Assembly (NCBI GenBank): GCA_028714615.1
Contig: JAQTMA010000012.1
Span: 1-8,593 of the forward strand
Length of the DNA stretch: 8,593 nucleotides
From: Anaerolineaceae bacterium
GTDB taxonomy: Bacteria; Chloroflexota; Anaerolineae; Anaerolineales; Anaerolineaceae
Direction of reading: 5' to 3'
Position 1 is the stretch's first letter. Every line of letters starts with the position of its first letter. Below, piece by piece: positions 1 through 6,404 of the stretch. The notes below the pieces were generated by a model, which saw only the letters and a list, made by a program, of their open reading frames with translations, had not been told where the DNA came from and ran no database searches. A program made the translations under genes and the position numbers.

Positions 1-42
1 ATCCGTGAAGACACGCAAGATAAAGGTGGTAATAGAGCGCAT
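1..42 (-). CDS. possible 5' end of an unidentified gene, cut by the window edge
   Basis: An ATG at 42-40 on the minus strand opens a frame with no stop up to the window edge, giving 14 residues (MRSITTFILRVFTD). A GGAGG sits 12 bases upstream, which is rather far for a ribosome binding site, and a weaker TAGGT lies closer. Fourteen residues are too few to assign a family. The open frame could be chance, so this is only a pointer for whoever has the neighbouring sequence. Confidence 0.3.
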   Translation of the reverse strand, partial: MRSITTFILRVFTD

Positions 43-390
43 AGTGAACCTACGCCTCCGTTTGTATCCGGCGTGGTTGACAAACGAATGACAAGAATGG
101 GACGTTATTGAATTAATGTTTGGTGTGGTTTACTCGGCAATTACAGGTCAGTAGCTCATCCTGGGAATCCGCCTGGAGAATGCCTGCCTGGACCGAGATG
201 GGCATGCCCTGGCTTCCGCAGCTCGCTCGTAAAGACCTATTGAGCAATGATATTCTTGGTCACGGCAGCTCACCGAGCATATAGGCGGATTTCGAGAATA
301 TCTCACAGGTGAGCCTGGTTGGGTTGGACCGGTGTGATGCTGTTTTTTTTGACACACGCTCATGGTGATCATTCGGGTTCGCTCCTGGTG
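43..390. other. stretch without a recognisable gene
   Basis: No frame on either strand in this stretch gives a protein I recognise. The minus-strand frame that continues from the transposase fragment stays open to 148, but it loses all resemblance to a transposase after about position 391 and becomes rich in Arg, Ser and Cys, as expected of decayed or out-of-frame DNA. It is probably further insertion-sequence debris or old intergenic DNA. I see no terminal inverted repeats that would mark an intact element. Confidence 0.4.
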
Positions 391-525
391 AATGGTCACC
401 CCATAATACTGGGCCAGCTCCAGGTAAGTCGGGTTGAGGAACGGGTCATACGGACCGGGACTTTTGACCCCCTGTTTGAGATCTTCTGGTAGGATCACCA
501 GATGTCGTTGATAATCAACGAGCAC
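391..525 (-). pseudogene. fragment of an IS21-family transposase (IstA)
   Basis: About 45 residues resemble the part of IstA around the second catalytic aspartate of its DDE (rve) domain. The intact family reads roughly V-P-D-N-L-K-x-x-V, then Y-E/D-P-x-x-N-x-T-Y-x-E-x-A-x-x-Y-G-V. Here the frame gives ILPEDLKQGV followed by YDPFLNPTYLELAQYYGVTI. The normal PDN is replaced by PED, so the catalytic aspartate position itself has changed. No start codon belongs to it, the DNA-binding N-terminus and first catalytic aspartate are absent, and the Arg/Lys-rich segment expected right after YGV is missing. No istB helper gene is visible. It is a dead internal fragment of a protein normally about 400-500 residues long. 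The family call rests on pattern recall and not on a search. Confidence 0.6.
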
Positions 526-849
526 AATTCAGTCGCTCGCAACCCAGTTTCCAGCAGCATCGGAACAACTGCCTGGTCATGGTTGGCGCTCGGCCGGCGC
601 ATCACAAACTTCTTCCTTTCCTCAGTCTGCGATTCTCGCGAGACAAACGCAAGCCTTGAGAAGTTTTTCCACATCTTCTTTTGTAAATGTTTCAACGGGA
701 TGTTTTTGAGCCTTGGGGGCTGTGATTTCTTTTGCAGGATTGGGGAATTTAAACTCCACCTGGAACCATCCGAAAAAGGATCGGAATGTAATACACACAT
801 TGCGAATGAACTTGGCAGACAGCGGCCTGACGGACTCTGGTTTGCTTTT
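498..849 (-). pseudogene. frameshifted remnant of a tyrosine recombinase / phage-type integrase
   Basis: Two minus-strand frames together resemble the first part of a XerC/D-like tyrosine recombinase. In the first frame, from about 849 to 640, the text includes PLSAKFIRNVCITFRSFFGW, FKFPNPAKEI and HPVETFTKEDVEKLLKAC. These look like the end of the SAM-like core-binding domain and the linker into the catalytic domain. The frame then meets a stop at 624-622. A shift near 636-655 restores the sequence as TEERKKF, NHDQAVVPMLLETGLRATEL and CSLIINDI, which carries the first catalytic arginine in GLRATEL. The reading ends at a TGA near 497. The H-x-x-R and catalytic tyrosine parts are missing, and upstream of 849 an in-frame stop interrupts the N-terminus. 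It was probably an integrase of a mobile element and is now inactive. It abuts the IS21 fragment. Confidence 0.65.
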
Positions 850-1223
850 AGTAGCGGGGAGTGGATTCGAATATCATCCCCGCATGGGGACCACTGACCT
901 CCGGGTTATGAGAGATTTTCCTGGTTTCGGAACGTTTCTCACTCTGACTCCGCATTTTAGCCTGGCCTGAGGGACGCTCTTCTGAAGAAGCCGGAGGATC
1001 TTTGGTTACGGGTTATTTGTTGTACAATAGCGACTTTTTATGACAGGATCAAGTAGTAGTTTTTTCGCGACCCTGAGGACGATGGTTGCAAATTAATGAA
1101 CGAACGTCCAAAAATCACGACCTTTTCGTTCTTTCGCTCATATGCGATTTGTTAAGATTATTCAAGTTTTTCGTTGTCACATAAGGTCGATCGTTGCCAA
1201 TAATGTATGTGAATCAATAAGTG
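850..1223. other. gene-free stretch between the integrase remnant and the toxin gene
   Basis: No convincing coding sequence is present. The integrase frame remains partly readable to about 960 but contains a stop and no recognisable domain. A short hairpin, GCGGGGA at 854-860 pairing with TCCCCGC at 877-883, encloses a loop that contains ATTCGAAT. Its role is unknown. The part from about 1000 to 1223 is AT-richer and I see nothing in it beyond loosely similar short stretches at 1080-1097 and 1189-1205. Confidence 0.4.
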
Positions 1224-1249
1224 AAAAATGATCTAATTTTCGCAATTAG
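1224..1249 (-). terminator. weak possible terminator at the end of the AbiE-type operon
   Basis: On the minus strand CTAATT (1249-1244) pairs with AATTAG (1238-1233) around a five-base loop, and a run of five T follows at 1228-1224. The stem overlaps the stop codon of the toxin gene. It is AT-rich and only 6 bp, so it would be a poor intrinsic terminator. Position is the main argument. Confidence 0.3.
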
Positions 1250-2298
1250 TCGAAAATCCCCAGAATTTCAAGTGCTTGACAGAAATAAAAGTATGGCTCG
1301 GGTCCAACACGACCAACTTTGTTTAATCGATTGTAGGATGTGTTCTGGATCAATCGAGCATAAGGATCAATGCTGCTATCAAAGCGTTGGATTGCCGGAA
1401 TTCTTTTTATGCCGGCAGCGGCTAGACATGCTACTTTAGCCGCACAGAGAATTGTTTTTTGAAAATTGAAAGGGCCTGAATAAACATAAGCCTGGAGTTT
1501 AGAAGATCCGCTTAATATCTCTTCATACTCTTTCATGACACCCAGCTTACCATAAGTGCCAATCATACAAGAAGTTTGAAATGTATCCTGTAATACATCG
1601 ATTGGTGTTAGAGTCCCTAGTCTACGGTACCCGAGCTCCTTCACCGCCACGCTGGCATGTGCTTCAAAGACACCGCTTAAAGCCCCATCAACCTGTATTA
1701 CATAATCAAACAGTGTCGCCACATCAAAAAGCTGTTTTATAATCTCGAGCTCCTTGTCTTTGTTGAATTGAACTCCCGTTGTGTGTGGAGCAAAAGCGGT
1801 CAATTTATCCCCATGTAAACACTCCAAAGTGGGGCAGGTTACTGTAATAGGATCACCTTTAACCTGCAGTAAAGGAGAAGTAATTGGTTTCTCGATGGTG
1901 TGTGAGTAAGCATCATCCTCGAAGAGAACATCAATAAGGATGTGCTTCTCGTTGCCTGACGAGGAGACAAAGAAGAATTTGAAATGCTTTACAGGTATGT
2001 CACTTGCACGGACATCTTCTTCGTATCTCGTGAATACTCCATGATCTATTATGTGCTTAAAAAATGGGGGTAGAACGGAACCAGTAGAAACGATAATATC
2101 AACATCGATAGAGAACCGGCTTAGGTTTCCTGTAAGTAGAGATAAGGACGTGCCACCCTTAAAAATGAAATCAAGTCCGCTGGTTTTTAAGCTCTCCGTA
2201 AGCATAAATGCGAGGATCATCTTTTCTGCAAGCTCAGGATCCAGTTTCTTACGACACTGATCTATCCATTTTCTTGTTCGAGAATCTGGCGAGATCAT
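1246..2298 (-). CDS. abiEii: AbiEii-type nucleotidyltransferase toxin
   Basis: This 350-residue protein belongs to the AbiEii/AbiGii nucleotidyltransferase-like family. These are the toxins of AbiE (type IV style) toxin-antitoxin and phage abortive-infection modules. They are DNA polymerase beta-fold enzymes acting in the cytoplasm, and studied relatives transfer nucleotides to RNA such as tRNA. Visible motifs are FKGGTSL at 46-52 (the GG-T/S motif), S63-x-D65-x-D67 in RFSIDVDI (the metal-binding pair), ILIDVLF around D123, and GDKLTAF at 163-169, matching the family's conserved lysine motif. The motifs are intact, so it may be active. A strong AAGGAG (2311-2306) lies 7 bases before the ATG, inside the end of the preceding gene, and the two genes overlap as ATGA. 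The overlap implies coupled translation. The exact substrate cannot be told from sequence. Confidence 0.88.
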   Translation of the reverse strand: MISPDSRTRKWIDQCRKKLDPELAEKMILAFMLTESLKTSGLDFIFKGGTSLSLLTGNLSRFSIDVDIIVSTGSVLPPFFKHIIDHGVFTRYEEDVRASDIPVKHFKFFFVSSSGNEKHILIDVLFEDDAYSHTIEKPITSPLLQVKGDPITVTCPTLECLHGDKLTAFAPHTTGVQFNKDKELEIIKQLFDVATLFDYVIQVDGALSGVFEAHASVAVKELGYRRLGTLTPIDVLQDTFQTSCMIGTYGKLGVMKEYEEILSGSSKLQAYVYSGPFNFQKTILCAAKVACLAAAGIKRIPAIQRFDSSIDPYARLIQNTSYNRLNKVGRVGPEPYFYFCQALEILGIFD

Positions 2299-3095
2299 AA
2301 ATTTTCTCCTTGGTTTGTCACTAATATGACCTTAGTCTTCTCTAGGATGAAGTTATGTAGTTTTTGCTTGGCATTCCGCCTTCCTGCATACCGAAAAAGG
2401 GACCGCTCGTCTATCAGGTATACTCTAAACGCCTCTTCGTAAATCGAAACCATTTCACTTCCCTGGAAAATAAAGAACTTGTTGTCATCAACAAAGATAT
2501 CGACCAGGATCTTTTCAAGCTTTGCATAGGGTAGTTTTTCTTCGCGACGGCCTTTTGGTGTTTGTGAAATCAACTTGGAAATAATAACTGTGTCTCTTTG
2601 GGGAAGCACATAATTTTCGATCACTTTGCGATCAGGAGAGATAAAAACTCTACCAGGATACTTTTCGCTCAAGTAATTGAATGCTACTCCAGTAGTTTCG
2701 TTTTCTGTTTCAAGAATGACCATATTTATGCCAGGCTGCTGGACCATTAGGTCGTGAAGTATCTTCGTTTCCCAGATTACAAGTTTGGCAAAGGGTAATT
2801 CAGAAAGGATTTCTTGCTTAATCTCCAAAAGGAAAGAGGACATTATTGGGTCGAATCGTATTCTCTTTGCAAAGTCCGGGGCTTGAGGGTCCTGTATGAT
2901 GTATATTCCACTACCAGGAGAGGATAGATAAGAGTCTTTCAAAAGCTTGTACAAGAACCTTTGATAGTCCTGTTCGGTCAGTCCTGGATAGAGACTCGAG
3001 AAATAGCTCTTTAGGTCGTTATTGGAAATAGACTTCTTCCCACTGAAATCGTGAAGGAAAGTATTGATGCATAATTCTGGTCTTCTTTTTGCCAT
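2295..3095 (-). CDS. AbiEi-like / DUF6577-like antitoxin and probable autorepressor
   Basis: This 266-residue protein, first gene of the pair, is the presumed antitoxin of the AbiEii toxin. Residues about 8-65 look like a winged-helix domain: a short helix region with LHDFSGKKSIS, then NNDLKSYFSSLYPGL, then YQRFLYKLLKDSYL and a wing ending GSGIYII. The larger C-terminal part (about 80-260) is mixed alpha/beta and resembles proteins commonly annotated DUF6577 beside AbiEii genes. Known AbiEi antitoxins bind inverted repeats in their own promoter. A perfect 16-bp repeat lies just upstream here. I chose the ATG at 3095 because a GGAGG (3105-3101) is ideally spaced 5 bases before it. The in-frame ATG at 3107, which would add four residues (MEAS), contains that Shine-Dalgarno itself and lies in the operator arm. 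The stop overlaps the toxin start by 4 bases. Confidence 0.78.
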   Translation of the reverse strand: MAKRRPELCINTFLHDFSGKKSISNNDLKSYFSSLYPGLTEQDYQRFLYKLLKDSYLSSPGSGIYIIQDPQAPDFAKRIRFDPIMSSFLLEIKQEILSELPFAKLVIWETKILHDLMVQQPGINMVILETENETTGVAFNYLSEKYPGRVFISPDRKVIENYVLPQRDTVIISKLISQTPKGRREEKLPYAKLEKILVDIFVDDNKFFIFQGSEMVSIYEEAFRVYLIDERSLFRYAGRRNAKQKLHNFILEKTKVILVTNQGENL

Positions 3096-3106
3096 TGAAG
3101 CCTCCA

Positions 3107-3150
3107 TTTCCTAAATCGTCAAATTATGGAAATATTGACGATTTAGGAAA
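3107..3150. promoter_or_regulatory. perfect 16-bp inverted repeat, candidate antitoxin operator
   Basis: TTTCCTAAATCGTCAA (3107-3122) is the exact reverse complement of TTGACGATTTAGGAAA (3135-3150), with a 12-base AT-rich spacer. It lies between the predicted transcription start and the Shine-Dalgarno of the antitoxin gene. AbiEi-type antitoxins are known to bind inverted repeats near their promoter, so an operator is the natural reading. In the transcript the same sequence would fold into a 16-bp hairpin ending 1 base from the ribosome binding site, so an effect on translation is also possible. Confidence 0.7.
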
Positions 3151-3159
3151 CTTTGTTTT

Positions 3160-3168
3160 ATTATAACA
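3160..3168 (-). promoter_or_regulatory. extended -10 promoter of the AbiE-type operon
   Basis: Read on the minus strand, 3168-3160 is TGT followed by TATAAT: a perfect -10 hexamer with the TG of an extended -10 element. No good -35 hexamer is present at the usual distance, which fits extended -10 promoters. Transcription would start near 3153, directly next to the inverted repeat, so a bound repressor would block initiation or early elongation. Confidence 0.55.
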
Positions 3169-3259
3169 ATATTCCCAAAAACCAGTTATATTTCAACTTG
3201 ATAGGTATGATCTGTCTAGGCTCGGAAGATAAAGATTGAACAGTGCCGATCACATTAAG

Positions 3260-3309
3260 CACTTTGTTATTATCAATTTCAGACTGATATGATAATAACA
3301 TTGGAAGTG
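3260..3309. repeat. second inverted repeat upstream of the AbiE-type operon
   Basis: TGTTATTATCA (3265-3275) is the exact reverse complement of TGATAATAACA (3290-3300), with a 14-base spacer. The arms continue outward as CACTT (3260-3264) and AAGTG (3305-3309) after a four-base bulge on the right. It lies about 100 bp upstream of the operon promoter and 200 bp downstream of the ROK gene. There is no T-run on either side, so it is not an ordinary intrinsic terminator. It could be a distal protein-binding site. Confidence 0.5.
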
Positions 3310-3507
3310 TTCTCATTTATGAACTTCGCTACATGGAGAGGATGTGCAAAAACCGGAGCAAATAAAGTTGAATAATTAACGGATCTATGACCTATTCGCA
3401 AACATTTATGGCAATTAGCAACCGAAATGGTTCAAAAGGGAAAATTTCCACAAATCGAAATTAAGCCATCTATTTTTAGAAGGCAGCTTAATCAATTGGA
3501 TGTGTAT
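3310..3507. other. gene-free stretch downstream of the ROK gene
   Basis: No full coding sequence is visible. A plus-strand frame from about 3391 reads RKHLWQLATEMVQKG and continues as FPQIEIKPSIFRRQLNQLD. Its composition is protein-like, but it has stops shortly upstream and no start codon, so it may be the tail of a decayed gene or chance. No terminator with a T-run is evident for the ROK gene. Confidence 0.35.
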
Positions 3508-4701
3508 TTAGTAAATCGATTCACGTATGATTTCGTCAAGGACTAATGCAATACTGCCAAGAAGCGCAGCGTCGGTACCATTGAGAGAAGGGATCAAGGC
3601 CATGTCTTGCCGTAAATCCGATAAAGAAGTTCTTTGTAAACTTCTTTCGATGCTGGGTAATAGCAAGTTGTAGGCTTGACCTAATGACCACCCAAGTATC
3701 ACGCCCTTCGGGTTAAATAAATTAATAACATGACCAATCCCAATTCCCAAAGCCTCACCCACTTCGTCGAAGACCTTTTTGGCAATAGGATCACCTGCTT
3801 GTCCACGTTGGATAATTTGCTCAAGTGAAATGTTACCTTCTTGGGATAAATCTCTATAACGTTGCACAATGACTAGGCGTCCTGCTTTGGTTTCCAAGCA
3901 TCCCTGTCTCCCACAACTGCACCGAACGCCATTTGGGTCTACCGTGATATGTCCGATTTCACCCGCGTAACCAGAAGCTCCACGGAAAAGCCGTCCCTTG
4001 GAGATTATCCCACTGCCGACACCAATATCCATACTAAGGTATACAAAGTCCTCAATTTTCTTTCCGGCCCCAAAATAGTACTCACCCAGAGCTGATGCGT
4101 TCGCATCGTTTTCTATATAAATTGGAACATGAAAAAGATTGCGCCATGTCGATTCCAGGGGAACATCTCGCCAGTGCAAGTTAGGGGCAAAATGAATCGT
4201 CCTATTCCCGTAATCGACCATACCCCAAATAGCTGCCCCAATTCCCATCAAAGGTAAGCCGTTTTGAGAGGCGATATCGATCGCTGCCCGTATCAGGTTC
4301 TCCGCGTTTTGACTATAGTCCGTCCAACTCGCATCATCGTCAAGAACGACTCTATCACGCCAAATGGGAGTCGACAGGAAATCAGTCAATAGAATCGAGA
4401 TAAAGTGAACCCCGATCTCTAGGCCAATCGCCGCGCCGCTTTTTGGATTTAAAGACAACAAGATGCCAGGCCGTCCCCGGTCATTTTGCGCTGAGGAGAT
4501 TTCGTGTACCAGTTTTTCGCTGCACAAATCATCAACAATTCGTGATATTGTGCTTCGAGTGAGTCTGGTTTGCTTTGCGAGATCGGCACGTGATAAAGCG
4601 CCTTGCAAACGGAGTCTGTTTAGAATTTGAGCTCGATTATGCTTTCGCGCAATGGTTTGGTTAGCGCCTGACAATGGGTGTGAATTATCTTTGTTGGTCA
4701 T
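3508..4701 (-). CDS. xylR: ROK-family transcriptional repressor, XylR type
   Basis: This 397-residue cytoplasmic DNA-binding protein probably represses the adjacent xylose genes and releases them when it binds the sugar. An N-terminal winged helix-turn-helix spans about 22-66 (RAQILNRLRLQGALSRADLA, then TRSTISRIVDDL). A ROK domain follows. It contains IENDANASALGE at 196-207, DIGVGSGI at 225-232, and the zinc motif GH-x9-C-x-C-x4-C with H251, C261, C263 and C268. The first phosphate-binding loop of ROK sugar kinases (D-x-G-G-T) is replaced by GLEIGVHF at 93-100, so it should be a regulator and not a kinase. Its divergent position beside xylA supports the XylR role. No clear Shine-Dalgarno precedes the ATG. 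The leader there is dominated by a run of ten A. Inducer identity is inferred from neighbours. Confidence 0.88.
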   Translation of the reverse strand: MTNKDNSHPLSGANQTIARKHNRAQILNRLRLQGALSRADLAKQTRLTRSTISRIVDDLCSEKLVHEISSAQNDRGRPGILLSLNPKSGAAIGLEIGVHFISILLTDFLSTPIWRDRVVLDDDASWTDYSQNAENLIRAAIDIASQNGLPLMGIGAAIWGMVDYGNRTIHFAPNLHWRDVPLESTWRNLFHVPIYIENDANASALGEYYFGAGKKIEDFVYLSMDIGVGSGIISKGRLFRGASGYAGEIGHITVDPNGVRCSCGRQGCLETKAGRLVIVQRYRDLSQEGNISLEQIIQRGQAGDPIAKKVFDEVGEALGIGIGHVINLFNPKGVILGWSLGQAYNLLLPSIERSLQRTSLSDLRQDMALIPSLNGTDAALLGSIALVLDEIIRESIY

Positions 4702-4742
4702 ATTTATCGGTTTTTATTTTTTTTTTGCGAAGCAATCAATTA

Positions 4743-4770
4743 ATTATATGATGGTTCGTCTAATTGTCAA
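4743..4770 (-). promoter_or_regulatory. sigma-70-type promoter of the ROK repressor gene
   Basis: On the minus strand TTGACA (4770-4765) and TATAAT (4748-4743) are both perfect consensus hexamers, separated by 16 bases. Transcription would begin about 35 bases before the ATG at 4701. The copy of the xylA operator motif is not repeated here, so autoregulation is not evident from sequence. Confidence 0.7.
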
Positions 4771-4889
4771 TAAATAGCGTTAAGCAACTTAATAAACTTC
4801 ATCACAGGTTGCAGGAAATCTTGAGCAAAGCAAAATAGCTTCATAATTCGTTCAAGAATCTAGATTTCAGGACGTGATTAAAGTAACTA

Positions 4890-4918
4890 TTGACAAAAAG
4901 GTCGGGATTTTGTACACT
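4890..4918 (+). promoter_or_regulatory. sigma-70-type promoter of the xylA operon
   Basis: TTGACA (4890-4895) and TACACT (4913-4918) are separated by exactly 17 bases. The -35 is perfect and the -10 matches four of six. The predicted start near 4925 leaves a leader of about 145 bases before xylA. It is divergent from the repressor promoter, with roughly 120 bp between the two -35 boxes. Confidence 0.7.
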
Positions 4919-4938
4919 ATTGTTGTATTAGTATACAA
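4910..4938. promoter_or_regulatory. candidate XylR operator over the xylA start site
   Basis: TTGTACACTA (4910-4919) and TAGTATACAA (4929-4938) form an inverted repeat with 9 of 10 positions matching and a 9-base spacer. It covers the -10 hexamer and the predicted transcription start of xylA, a classical position for a repressor site. Assignment to the neighbouring ROK protein is by position and family habit, not by a known consensus. Confidence 0.6.
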
Positions 4939-4993
4939 TATAAATTAATATTGCTTTCACCGAATGCTTAAGAAGCCGTATTCTCATTTGAGC

Positions 4994-5065
4994 ATGAGTA
5001 GTGTTTTTGGTCAAAGCCCATTAAGCTCACTTGTAAGAATTGCACTGAAAATTGAGGAAACGTAA
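4994..5065 (+). other. possible 23-residue upstream reading frame in the xylA leader
   Basis: An ATG at 4994 opens a short frame ([20 protein letters not shown], then EET) that stops at 5063-5065, only four bases before the xylA ATG and beyond its Shine-Dalgarno. Such a layout could couple translation to xylA. The upstream frame has no good ribosome binding site, and frames this short occur by chance. Confidence 0.2.
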
Positions 5066-5069
5066 AGAA

Positions 5070-6389
5070 ATGAGCGAAATCTTTCAGGGAATAAGCCGTA
5101 CTGAATACGAAGGACCAAAATCGAAAAATAAATTTGCTTTCAAATATTACAACCCTGATGAACCGATTCTCGGACGGAATATGCGCGAGTATCTCAAATT
5201 CGCTGTTTCGTATTGGCATACGTTCTGCGCAACTGGTTCTGATATGTTTGGACCTGGCACGAATGATAAGAGTTTTGGTGGTAACGACGAAATGGATGTG
5301 GCTTATAAACGGGTTGATGCCTGTTTCGAATTAATGGAAAAGCTCTCGGTTGACTATTATTGCTTTCATGATCGTGATATTGCACCAGAGGGGAAAACGC
5401 TTAAGGAAAGTAATGAAAGATTAGATGAAATTTCCGAATATATTCTAAAGAAACAAGTCGCATCAGGGAAAAAAACACTCTGGGGTACTTCAAATCTTTT
5501 CAGCAATCCCAGGTACATGCATGGAGCGGGCACTTCGCCAAATGTTGATACATTTGTTTTTGCTGCTGGTCAAATTAAAAAGAATATTGACATCTGCATC
5601 AAGCTTGGCACTTCTGGAATTGTTTTCTGGGGTGGCAGGGAAGGTTACGAAACCCTGCTAAATACCAATTCTTCTTTGGAACTTGAAAATATGGCCAGGT
5701 TATTACATATGGCTGTGGATTATGCAAGAAGTCAAGGATTCACCGGCGATTTTTATATCGAACCCAAACCCAAAGAACCAACAAAGCACCAATATGATTT
5801 TGATGCAGCCACCGTAATCAGTTTCATACGCAGATTTGGCTTGATTGATGACTTTAAACTCAATATCGAGGCCAATCATGCAACTTTGGCAGGGCACACC
5901 TTCCAGCATGAATTGCGAACGGCTCGAGATAATCACTTGTTTGGATCGATTGATGCCAACCAGGGAGATGTGCTCCTCGGGTGGGATACAGATCAGTTTC
6001 CAACAAACGTTTACGATACAACGCTTTGCATGTATGAAGTAATCAAAGCAGGCGGGTTTGTTAATGGCGGTCTGAATTTTGATGCCAAGACCAGACGCGG
6101 CAGCTTTACGATGGATGATATTGTCTTGTCGTATATCGCCGGTATGGATGCCTTTGCTTATGGATTGCGTGCCGCTGCTGCTTTGATCAATGATGGCCGA
6201 ATTGACCAATTTATTGAAAAACGTTACGCCAGCTGGAATACTGAACTTGGACAAAAAATCCATGATGGAAATACAACCTTGGCAGAACTATCAACTTTGG
6301 CTTTAGCGATGGGTGATGTGGCAACGAACACAAGCGGATCACAAGAATACCTGGAATCTGTATTAAACCAGGTCATCTTCAATCTTTAG
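5070..6389 (+). CDS. xylA: xylose isomerase (class II, long form)
   Basis: XylA converts D-xylose to D-xylulose in the cytoplasm using two divalent metal ions, and usually also acts on glucose. The 439 residues match the usual length of class II enzymes. The signature [10 protein letters not shown] at 99-108 holds the catalytic H100 and D103, and [16 protein letters not shown] at 230-245 holds metal ligand E231 and K233. Further ligands are E267 and H270 in [13 protein letters not shown]295 in SIDANQGD, D306 and D308 in GWDTDQFP, and D338 in [11 protein letters not shown]. All expected active-site residues are present. I chose the ATG at 5070 (MSEIFQGI) because GAGGAA (5054-5059) precedes it by 10 bases and family members begin this way. 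An in-frame TTG at 5052 overlaps that signal. It is first in the operon, under the promoter and operator at 4890-4938. Confidence 0.98.
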   Translation: MSEIFQGISRTEYEGPKSKNKFAFKYYNPDEPILGRNMREYLKFAVSYWHTFCATGSDMFGPGTNDKSFGGNDEMDVAYKRVDACFELMEKLSVDYYCFHDRDIAPEGKTLKESNERLDEISEYILKKQVASGKKTLWGTSNLFSNPRYMHGAGTSPNVDTFVFAAGQIKKNIDICIKLGTSGIVFWGGREGYETLLNTNSSLELENMARLLHMAVDYARSQGFTGDFYIEPKPKEPTKHQYDFDAATVISFIRRFGLIDDFKLNIEANHATLAGHTFQHELRTARDNHLFGSIDANQGDVLLGWDTDQFPTNVYDTTLCMYEVIKAGGFVNGGLNFDAKTRRGSFTMDDIVLSYIAGMDAFAYGLRAAAALINDGRIDQFIEKRYASWNTELGQKIHDGNTTLAELSTLALAMGDVATNTSGSQEYLESVLNQVIFNL

Positions 6390-6404
6390 GTTTGGAGATC
6401 TAAA

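Noticed and set aside
850..890. A possible tRNA 3' end or integrase attachment site: a GATTCGAAT-like T-loop followed by CCCCGC.
   Set aside because: The putative T-stem does not pair and no acceptor, D-arm or anticodon arm can be built on either strand. The GCGGGGA/TCCCCGC pairing is a local hairpin instead.
502..970. Plus-strand open frames across the integrase remnant.
   Set aside because: They are the opposite strand of the recombinase remnant. The minus-strand frames carry the recognisable GLRATEL motif, while the plus-strand translations match nothing I know.
1080..1205. Similar stretches CGATGGTTGCAAATTAATG (1080) and CGATCGTTGCCAATAATG (1189) as a possible repeat pair.
   Set aside because: The match is short, contains mismatches and a gap, and has only two copies. 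It is within what chance can give in this composition.
3107..3150. The 16-bp inverted repeat as an intrinsic terminator or CRISPR-like repeat.
   Set aside because: It has no T-run on either strand, occurs once, and stands between a promoter and a ribosome binding site, which favours an operator.
3508..4701. The ROK protein as a sugar kinase such as glucokinase.
   Set aside because: It has an N-terminal helix-turn-helix, and the first phosphate loop lacks the D-x-G-G-T of ROK kinases, so a repressor is the better call.
5703..6263. A long minus-strand open frame opposite xylA.
   Set aside because: It is the antisense shadow of a clear xylose isomerase with all catalytic residues and has no recognisable domain of its own.
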